The notes beneath the pieces are model-generated. The model did not search any database. It was not told where the DNA came from and was given only the letters and a program-made list of their open reading frames with translations. A stretch of 36,751 nt of DNA from Saccoglossus kowalevskii (taxonomy: Eukaryota; Hemichordata; Enteropneusta; Harrimaniidae). The number at the start of each line of letters is the position of its first letter. Position 1 is the stretch's first letter. The DNA is taken from the NCBI RefSeq assembly GCF_000003605.2, contig NW_003124913.1, forward strand, positions 289,866 through 326,616, read 5' to 3'. This document shows, in pieces, positions 1 to 10,900 of the stretch. The position numbers were made by a program, and so were the translations under genes.

Positions 1-190
1 ATATCATAGATATCATCTGGCTATACTACATGCAATGCATCAATTTACCCATATTTCATAGATATCATCCGGCTATACTACATGCAATTCTTTAATTTAC
101 CCATATCATATATATCATCTGGCTATACTACATGCAATGCATTAATTTACCCATATATCATAGATATCATCTAGCTATACTATATGCAAT
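1..190. repeat. Tandem repeat, unit about 50 bp, cut by window edge
   Basis: Nearly four copies of a 50-52 bp unit lie head to tail. Each contains GGCTATACTACATGCAAT (TAGCTATACTATATGCAAT in the last) and the first three end in AATTTACCC. Copies start near 1, 51, 103 and 153 and differ by a few substitutions and small indels. The array probably continues to the left of the window. A short reading frame that crosses it (132-392) is not credible as a protein. Confidence 0.85.
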
Positions 191-788
191 TTATTTCACA
201 TCTTCTTCCCTGGGACTAGATGCATATTATGTAAATGTAGTGTTATTTTCATATAAAATATTACATTTTGGAATAATTGATATACGACTCACTCCAGATG
301 GCAAATTAGAAAAAAACTATATTCAATTTGGTAGAGTCACTGTAACTGTATTGATGTTTTATTTATGTGGTCTTAAATGCTCAAATGGGTAAAAATTGTG
401 GTAAACATTCAATTTTCTTAAATATTAACCGTGATTTTTTATTGATTCGTCTTGCGAATATTGGGGAATTAAAACATTTTCACAATATCTTAAGTAGGAA
501 AAGATGAGAAGGTTGCCCAACTTTAGGGGGTTATTTCAATATATTGAAACAAACGTGTGTTCCAGAAGCCTAAACAAATGTGCGTATGTTTAAGGCTCGG
601 TTGGGCACGGGTATTGTACACGAATTGTTAAAAAATAGCTAAGATATGAACTGGAAACACTGCTTGAATAGATTGAATTATGTAATTCACTAAATAAAAA
701 CTCTTTTAAAATGAAAATGCTACTTGAATAGGTCAGATTATGTCGATCAAATGGGCGTGCTGATATACATGAACACCCCCGAGCTTGA
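191..788. other. Flank upstream of the opsin start, no gene seen
   Basis: AT-rich sequence with no coding signal I can support. It should contain the 5' untranslated region and promoter of the opsin, but I see no convincing TATA box or initiator. A TGA stop lies at 786-788, in frame with and touching the opsin ATG, so the reading frame cannot extend further left without an upstream splice. Confidence 0.5.
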
Positions 789-957
789 ATGGAATATTCA
801 TCGAATTCGAATTGTATATATGACGCACCGAGTCGCACTGGAACGGTTGGTGACTACATTCATGCGAAGTCAACAACAGGAACAATGACGTTGAATCGCC
901 CATCTGGCCTTAGCTCTATTGCGGACATAGCTGTGTGCACTTACCTGGTAATAATGT
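789..957 (+). CDS. Opsin exon 1: extracellular N-terminus and start of helix 1
   Basis: Encodes residues 1-56 plus the first base of codon 57. ATG at 789 directly follows an in-frame TGA, which favours this start. Met33 is the only later in-frame alternative before helix 1. About 43 polar residues precede the hydrophobic run that starts at SIADIAVCTYLVIM. There is no N-x-S/T glycosylation site in this tail, which is unusual for an opsin. The donor TGT/gtaagt at 957/958 leaves a single T. It joins GT of exon 2 to make Cys57 and completes a continuous helix 1. This phase match is the main evidence for the exon, which is far (3.4 kb) from the next one. Confidence 0.8.
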
Positions 958-3900
958 GTAAGTTCAGAATTTAGCTGTTCTTAACTAACGGTTTGGTTTG
1001 CACATGCATGTAATCAGCCGGGAACGAGCTGTTTTTTTAACGTTCATATTTCTATTGCATGTACTGTTCGACCTGTACAATGCACATTTTTATTAGCTAA
1101 GGCACTGAGAAAACGTCTGGAACTCAAGTTGTGTCAGGAACAAAATAGACTACAACCAAAAAAGACCATGCCCATGCCATTCAGAATTGGTGATCTTGCT
1201 GAGCAAGGGTTTAGTATATTTTTCTTTTTCAATAGACGTCAAAATTAAAATTAGGCTTTTTAAAACTCAAAAATCTTATGTTTTATGCATCACGAAATCC
1301 GCGGACGTTTAATAAGAATATGTGTTACCATGGTCACAGTGTTTAAAAATCTGTCTTGTTGTGATAACATATTTTATTGACAAGTATCCAAGTTTCATTT
1401 AATGATATACTAAATATAAATGGCATGCTCACAGTGTTTTAAAAATGTCGGGGTATTGACCTTGTGGGAACATATTTTTTTGACAATTGACATGCTGGAT
1501 TTATGAAAACCCGTGCTCCATTGATGATACTTCCAAGGATCTCGCCTCATATTTTTATTTCAGTTAAATAGAATCTACCAATTTAATAAATAAATAAATA
1601 ATATACAAAGACAAAAGACTGTTTGCACAATAATTATTTTGGTGTGAAGAGATAACATTAATATGTCCGATTTCAGAAAACACGGAATTATTCAGCTTTA
1701 TCGCAGCGATGTGGGTTTTTTCGTACGTATCTTGGTTCAATAAATTGAAATCAACATTTAACTAAACGTTGTACGTAAACGTAATTTGGGAATACATTGT
1801 ATTATTTTTGATACACACAAAACAATGTTGCGATGAGTGCTGAAGGAATAAGAGATCCGTATTCGTGACAGTAGTATTAATGATATATGTTTCACAAATA
1901 TCTTGAATAAAATTCTGTCATGTGACTTTTTATGCTCTATAAATAGCATCAAATATCGTAAAGTCGCAACTACATGCACTGCTGGCTAATTAGACGGACA
2001 TTGTGCATCTATTTAGCATGCACATTCAAGATGTTTTCTGGAGTAGATCACAAGGTTTGGCGGCGATGCAAGCAAAAGTTCCATTTCTTGTGGTCTTGTG
2101 GTTTTTTGTAGTCATGTTAGCTAGTCATGTGAGATCATTAATTATTCACAACTATAATTCTCAGAGATTATTATATATACATATTGGCTAGTGAAAGGTT
2201 TTTGTGCACATCGGTGAAGAGATTTACATGAACTATTAGATGGTCGTGTAATCTCATTAATTATGCAAATCATAATCTCCTACAAATTGGAAATTGTATT
2301 CTGATAAATGTTAATGTTAATTATACACATACATATTTCTCAGAGTTTTTTTATAGATACACATTTACTACAAACTGAACCATTAACCACACCAATCAGC
2401 AATTTGGTTTCAACGTGTGTACAAGTATATTAAAGTTTGAGAATCAGATAAACGATTAACACTTTCCATTTTCGACAATGTGAAATTCTTTCGTTTTTAT
2501 GCAAAAGATACAGTATTTTTTAACAAGTAAAACCATATAATCAAGTTATTGTTCATACATGAGTTGTTGAACACACTACATAGTGTGCAATTATATTCAG
2601 CTTCTTTTAGTCATATTTCATGACAAATAAAATGCAAACATATAAAGAATATAGCTAATTATCGTTTTTTTCTGTAATATTGTTGGGTAGTCGGTAATTA
2701 TGAAAATTATTTATGGTTGCATAGGGAATACATTTCTTTATGAATTACTCTTAATAAAAATCATTTATTTCAGGGTTTGTCCTCCCAACAAACGGAAGAT
2801 TTTTTACAATGTCAAAAACGGAAAGTCTTTATCGCAGTGTTGATTGATGAAATTATAAAACGTGGACTTCTTTGACGCACAAATTAACATTTGCGTTGGT
2901 ATATTCAATAAATTGACATACGTGAACTGGGGCAATGTTTTTCTTTTTTTGCGTTCAAATATAAATAATTCAAGCGTAAGAAAGTCACTTCTTGTGTCAG
3001 TGTTATTTTGTGAACTGCTCGTTGTTACGATGGTTTCGGGCACGTGAATTGATTTGCATATAGATACCTTCGTCACACATGCAGTGTTTGCGCACATATC
3101 CCTTTTATTTGCATACAAAATATAGATAGATATGCAAAATACATAGTTGTTCGTCTTATATGTTATTCAATTATGATAGTCAATATGAAGTTATTTCCTA
3201 ATCACACATAAACGCTCATAACAATCATAGCAGTCCATAGCAAGTGGTTTAATATTTTGTAATTTAATATTTGGATAGTTAATTTAATTTGGCATCAAGA
3301 TTACAATACTATAACCACTATGTAAGTATTCAGTATATCAGCCAAACCCTTATGTTGGGAGAAAGGGGGTGTCATTAGACAGTTTCATTTCAATCTAAGT
3401 GAGTACAAGGAATTCAACTGTAACATGTAAGTTATCTGTATTGAGACCAACAACCGAATAAGTATGCAATCGTAATATTATTACTCTTATAATGTTAGCA
3501 GTAGTAAATGCACATTTAATGGCACTGGCGATATATCTCGAATCACAACAACACTAATGAAATATTATGAGCATGCAGTTCCCTAGATCACGTTTAGTCA
3601 ATCGTACGCTAGACTATGATGATTTCATTTGATTGCCAAACTTGCTTGCAAATACTAAACGATAGATAGGCATTTTATTTTAATTATCAATGCAACCCAA
3701 TAATCAATATACAATATACTATGTTGCATTCATCCATTGATATCACAATGGCCGATACTAACTTAAGTATTAATAACATTATAATAAGTAAATACTTAAA
3801 TCGGTATACATTTAACACAATAATATTTCTAGTATAATGTGTGAAAAAAATCACAACACAAGCTCTGTATCACCATCACGGATTCACAACATAGCCTTGA

Positions 3901-6900
3901 ATGACACCGTTGGGATCCCCTACTGCTACTGCATTGTAATATGTAGTAATTAAATAAAAACATGACTCTTCATTTAATGTCGCCATTTCAAGCAGCTTGG
4001 ATACCACGATGTAGATCATTTCGCCACAATTTCAACTAGCCTACTAGGTCGACCTAGAGCAATTATAATTACAATTTTGGCGATCATTGTGTCAACTAAA
4101 ATAAATATTCTGCCTGTAAAACTAACCGAACAACAGCCACTATTTACAACTCACAAAAAACGCAACATTGTAAGGCAAACATTAACATGTGCTCAAACAA
4201 GTGTGCAAATACCCAATGCACCCCTAGCCTAGTACGAATGCTCAATATTGATGTGTGGTTCAAAGTATTACATAAATTCAATACACTTCTAATACGAATG
4301 CTTAATATTGATATGTGGTTCAAAGTATTAAATATATTTCATGTGTTATTTCAGGTACATTGTCACTTTTAGGCAATATAACTGTTCTAGCTGTGAAAAT
4401 AAAAAACAGAAAACAGCTAAGAACACATGACTATTTAATTGTGAACATCGCCATTGCCGATATTGGTGCCGTTACAACTGGTTATGTTTTTGCAGCAGTT
4501 TCAGCCTATAAGCATATGGTATGTAAATCAATCTAATTGACCTTTTTTTTCGTAGTTCAATTTATGCTTTACCATTCCATATACAATCGTATATAACATA
4601 AGGATGTAGACTATTATTCACATACAATAAATTGTTTACATTGTATACCTTACCCAACTAATTACCCCCACAGCTCAATTAAAAAAATGGTATTTCTACA
4701 GGCTTTAGTAGAGATAAAATTGGAACCACAAATGTAAATATTTAACATATTTTTTACAGCGTTTTACAACAACAACAACAACCTAAACTTATTCATGTTT
4801 CAGTTATATAAACACCAACATATCATTGATCAATGCAGCCTTAAAATCGAAAAAAATATGCACGATGCCGAGAGAAAAGGAAATATTACTTGAAAAAAAC
4901 AGATCTCGACAGTCATTAGCGTTTGGAGTATCGGCGAATGCAGTCTCCTCAATGTAATCAGCAGCATGATTATCGAATAACCTTGGGCAATATTGCAATT
5001 GAAGTAGTTTTGGATCATCGAAAATATCATTTACCAAAGCAGTACACAGTCAAACTATCTTCTTTTCTGCACTGGTCTTCCCAGTAACGACTACACGATT
5101 GATGATGTGATGCACAATAATGAATGAACTTTTTAATTATTCGAATAAACAGATTTCATACATGAAAATACTACTTCGTAATGTTGTTTATATTTTACCA
5201 GAAAGTCAAGTAACGTATCCATGTCATATATATGTTATGAAGAGGTAAACACGCGTTATAACAAGGTTTCTTTTTTTTATATTTTAAGTGGTATTTTGGT
5301 TCCATTGGATGTTCGTTGGTTGGATTTTCTGGTTGGTTTTTTAACTGTGTCAGTATGGTATCATTGTCTGTCATCGCTATCGTGCGCTATTTATTAGTGA
5401 TTGGCCATCAAGGTAAGTACTATCATCCCACGTGTTTCCTAATAATAATGACTGCCAAGAACTTCAAACACAAACAATGGATCGTCGTAGCTAGCTGCCA
5501 AACATTTTAGTACTGTTTCGAATGTATAAGAATCTCACTGATATGTGGTTCTTCATACAGAAAACGCAATTATTTCGTTTCGTATATACATATATACGAG
5601 GCTACAACAATATACACTGAATACATTTATATATGAAAATATGTGTTATTTCTTTCATTTAGTTGTTTTTTTTTCATTTCCTATCATTTTATGTTTATGT
5701 GTTTGTAAATGTGTCTGTAGTTTAGATTACAACTAAGACAAAATATGTGCTTCCCTTTATAATATAAATTGGTTAACGCTGTAAACATACAATCTCAGAC
5801 ATCTAAAGATTTTACTGTATATTAGAAACTGGATCACGCTGTTCAATTCCAGCCTTGCACGTGTAGGCGTTTTATTAAAGGTACTCAACTATTAACTGCG
5901 TGGTGAATTGATCGTGCATTGCATATATATGTATGACTGACTACATTACGACTGACCGGACGAACGAGCCAGTGAATGAGCATACGCACACACACAAACA
6001 AATAATCGACAGAATTTTAATCTATTGCACAGTATGGCATTCGAATTATATTTGAATTGGCCTCGGCTGCAAATGTTCATAAAGTTGGGGAAATTATTTC
6101 TGAGAAACACTTTATCTCTTAACTTTGTTGTACATTTAAATCGGGGGAGTCGTCACCTGCGCATGCGGCAGACGGCCATAGACTGTCGTTGTTTACAAAC
6201 AGGCGTCTACCCATAAACCTTTGCGCTTTTAACTTGCGTTGTTATCTTCGCTTGGGACTCAATTATCGCGCATGCGGAGGTGACGATCCCTCTGATTTAA
6301 CACAGTGTGTACCAGTAAAAATATTACTATAGTAAAGCCATGTAATTAATCATACTCTGACTCATGTATTAGTTTAAACTATCAATATAAATTAACATAA
6401 ATATGAAAATCTCTTAGAATCGATGGACGATATCACAGTCAACTGGCACACGCGTTATACTAAAATAAATACGATGTTTACTATATGGGGGCCGCCATTT
6501 TTAAATGTATCTAAGAATGTGTATACAATAATACATGAACGGTTTCATGTCCTACTTCTCACGTAAAACACTCTAGATTACAATATTTCTAAACAAATTA
6601 ATTAATAGTAAATTGTTTAGAAAGAATATAATTAAATAAAATTATAAAGAATAATAGGCGGTTTCTGTTTTTTTTTCAAACTAGTCTAGTCTGTGATCCT
6701 GCCATACTGTATAATTTCAGTGGAATGTGTGTCTACGTACAACAGTTATGTGTTAATCTAAACTTCAAAACTAAACGCAAAATTTCCAGTGTTATAATCC
6801 CGCGGATTTAAAGTTATGTTAGTTGTGTGTAAGATGTGTCCTTGTCACATGGCGAGGTTGGTAACTGTGGAGAATAAGTGGGAAATAATCCAAAACTTGC

Positions 6901-7863
6901 CGTGAAAAACGGTCATTCTTGAGGTCACAAAATAAAAACGACGTGTGAAATTTACAGAGATAATCAACATTTTTTTAGTTTAAAAATTGGAAGATTTTGA
7001 GAACATAAATTACTCGGACGATCGTGGAAAATCATTTCCCCAGATTTCTATACAATGGCTTAGATGGGGTAAGATTAAACTATTATACTCCATAAGTAGG
7101 ATTGGTTTATCAATGCTCAGTCAATTAGTGAACCAAACACAAAAATATTTTCTCCGTTTTCACAATCCTTTGTGAGGGTTCATTTCTATATAGTTTGAAA
7201 GTCACTGTTAAATACTATTGTAACGAATTGGTGGCGACTGGTGGCAACCCTCTGCATGTTTCTAGTGAAAAGCCTATGTTTAGTGTTAATGGATTTTATC
7301 ACAGCTTTGGTTATCTATGGTTTATTAATTGAATAAGGACGCCAGCGAGTTGATTTTATTTAACGTACTTCGAAACGAAAGTCGATGAAAGACATTATAA
7401 AAGACCGAGTAGGCAACACTTTGGTCAACCGTATCGCATGGAGTGCCACCGAACTGTAAACTGTATTAGAAAAGTCAATATGTGAAACAATTTGTATCAT
7501 AACCGAATTCATTGAAAAATAAGATATTATATTATGTCTTAATAAATGTAGCTACAAATAAAGTGTATTTTGTTTGAGATTATTGCATAGAGCGTTCATT
7601 ATCAGATCAGTCAAATACATTATATAAACATTTAGCATGCACAAAGCTATGTAATTTACATAATAAACTAAATATACAAAATCAATCAAAAAGATAACTT
7701 TGCTGGCTAATAACATAATGTAATAAATTTATATCAAAATAATTGTAAGTTCTCACTGAATTATTTTAAATTATAAAAAATTCTCTCCGAGTAATATAAA
7801 TCATTATAAACACCACCCGAATTGGGAATATCGAGTTCTTCAGCATTTAAATTCACAACCGAT

Positions 7864-7959
<96 letters not shown>

Positions 7960-10900
7960 TTATAATATGGGATGACCAGTTTTTTCTATGGCCCTTGGAT
8001 GTTTTCCATTCAGAAATGCATAAATTTTTGTGAGGAGAGGAACGTGGGTTTGGAAGATAGGTCTGAACATTTCACTTAAATACAAAGGCACCAAACCGTT
8101 GGTTGCCATATACATAATTATACCTAAAAAATATGAAATTCTGTAATCAATAGCAAGATACTATGATTTTTGAGCAACTAAAACGACGATTAGCTAAAGT
8201 TATCAGAGGTTCATCAAATACACAACTTGCTTTCTGTCAGATAAATAAGAATGAAACCATATAAGGGCGATTGGAGAAATGCCATAAGTTGAGAGCTTAT
8301 TCAATAATATGTGTTTATCTACTACATCAAACGCCTGGTCAAGGAAAGGCAAACCATACAATAAGCCATCATCCATATTGCTAAGCAATGCATCACACAG
8401 CTTAATCATAACTGTATGGCAAAAATGTGATTTTTGAAAACCAAACTGCGTTTTAGAAATTAAATCATGACTATTCAAATTATGGCCTAAGTGATTAAGC
8501 ACGTGTTTTTTCAACGATTTTTAAGATTATTGGCAGCAACGAAATAGGACGATAATTACACGATAAGTCATAGGACCCACCCCTTTGTAATAGAATAACT
8601 TTGGCATGCTTAAACATGTCAGGCGAAATACCTGATAAAATACTGAGGTTGAATAAATAAACAATATTTTCACAAATGAACGAGCGGAAATACGCAAAAG
8701 TCTAGATGATGTATTGCCAAGATCAGCAGACTTAGAACTCTATAGCGAGAACAGTTGGTCTTTCACGGACTGGTATAACAAATGATCGAGTATTGGTCAA
8801 TTTGGGTTCAATAAATAAATATGAGTCTCCCACTGAAACATTGGGTCTTAACTTGTCGGCAACCTCATGCGAACTGTGTATTAAAATTATTAACATTTTT
8901 TCGAGGTTATTGCTAACTGAACAATGATTTTTGAGAGAGTTAGACTTACCATCACTGATACAATCGTTCGGATTTTCCACACTAGTGATCTATTGATTTT
9001 AATCAGATGAATATAATCATTTGTCTTAGCGGCCTTGATTAAATTAACTACCACATTACGTTATATTGGTTTAGAACAGTAACATCGCCAAAATGCGTGC
9101 AAGCCTCCGAAGATTGTCTCTTTCTCTATTTTTAAGTAGAATGTCGTATTCAGCCAACCACACGTCTACAAACAAATTGGGCATGCGAATCGCAAATAAT
9201 ATTGAAAATAGAATACCATTTCTCAAATGCTAAAAATATTGTGTACAGAAAGTAGAAGCGCGTTCAAAAAGTCAGCCACTTAAAGACTCGACGAACACTT
9301 TGTAATGTCTATAGCAAATAAAAACATGGTCATTTGATTGAGGGAAGGAGCGGAGTTTACGAACCACGAAAATAGGGTTAATGGTCCGACATTTCCAAAT
9401 TATTAATGAGAACCAAATTAACATTTTCATTACAATTAACATAAACATGGTCCAGACAATTACCGGACGCAGGCCTCGTAAAATCATTTATGATTTGAGT
9501 AAAGCCTAAATCAACTAAAACAATAAACAAGCAGTGAGTACAATTAGATTGAACATCATATTAAAATCACCAAAAATATATATATATATTTCTTTTCCTT
9601 CTAGGTAAGTTTTTTTTCAATGTTATGAGCTAACATCACATCTATGCTATGAACAGTACTTGGAGGTCTATAAACGCCACCAAGTAAAATAGAAGTTCAC
9701 CTTGGTAGAGTTAATTTTCAATCCACATAATTTCATATTAGGTCAAGTATACAACAGAAAACAAAATCAGAGATGATGAAAGCCACAAGACCACCGATAA
9801 ATTGAAACCATTGATATAAAACTCATTGTCATGATCAGACGAACAAAAAACGCGTCGACTTGTTTTTTACAATCAGCAGTAATTATCAAATTAAGCTCGT
9901 CAATTTTGTCATTAATAATATTAATAAACCCACGCCTCAGACCATTCTGGAGGTTTGAATTATTCGCGAAATTGCAATTGCCGAAACATCTGGAGTAGCT
10001 AGAAACGGCCGTCACATCATGGCCGGATACCTAAATGTTACAGTATTTCTGCTTGTGATCCGTTTTCTCACAACTCCAACATGGAATACCTTTATTTGAC
10101 GACATACGCGAACATTATGGCCTGCCTCGCCGCAGTTGTAACCCCTTACGTCGCTACTGCTGTGCTGCTATTACGTCGGTGTGAACACTTGATGGATCGA
10201 GTGATAGGACACATGGCGTTAAAATTTCCCATCATTCTATCTGTACCCCTGGCATTCAAATGAACCTTATCACAGTATAAATTAGTTACGTAATATTGTG
10301 CCATTGTCAATAACAGATGCACAATTGTTTTCCGCCACGAGTCGAAGTGATCGGTTTCATGAATTCACAGCACAGCACAGTAAATGGTCGTCTCTTAGAC
10401 ACATACTGGAAATGAAAATCGTGATTGCTGGATTAATAGCTTTAACCTTGTTTACGGATGATGAACATTTGGTAAAGATGTCATGTTCAGAAATGAAATT
10501 ATTAACATCATTAGTTCCACAATGAATGATAACCGAGTCGTTCTTTGCAATCAATTCAGACATATTGTCAATACACCTTGGAAAATCAGCCCCTGACATG
10601 GCAATAACTTCGGTTTTGTGTAATCTACTTGATTCAATATCACGGAGAAGTGAATCTCCAAAAATAATTGAATTAAGCCTATCTGATTCAGATTTATTTG
10701 GCGGAGCATGCGGTGGAGAATGAGTGACTTCACAGTGCTCTTCAGAAATACCAGATGGTACATTTTCCATACAGCCATCGTTAGAACTAATCTTGGATTT
10801 CCAAATCTAGTATACATTTGTTTTACTGCACAATTATGTTACCAAAAGCTTCCAATTGCTTTAGTAGAGCATCGATTATAACTGGGGGTACAGGTGGTGT

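Larger units (their letters stand above)
958..4354 (+). other. Opsin intron 1 (3.4 kb), repeats but no gene
   Basis: Starts gtaagt and ends tttcag. It holds a roughly 97-bp duplication (1331-1486), a looser pair of related segments near 2125-2170 and 2240-2290 that share TCATTAATTAT, and a 60-bp duplication against the 3' splice site (4231-4330). The short reading frames in it (for example 2804-3118 minus) show no family resemblance and are taken as chance. Confidence 0.75.

Noticed and set aside
132-392. 86-codon frame near the window start
   Set aside because: It begins in a tandem repeat and shows no domain or splice context.
958-974. Extension of opsin exon 1 to its unspliced stop
   Set aside because: The gtaagt donor at 958 gives perfect phase and a continuous helix 1, while reading through ends after a few unrelated residues.
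2804-3118. 104-codon minus-strand frame in intron 1
   Set aside because: Low-complexity composition, no domain, and overlapped by an equally open plus frame, typical of chance.
6137-6302. Possible tRNA or regulatory CpG cluster
   Set aside because: The inverted ends with TTAA borders and a second copy elsewhere fit a MITE better.
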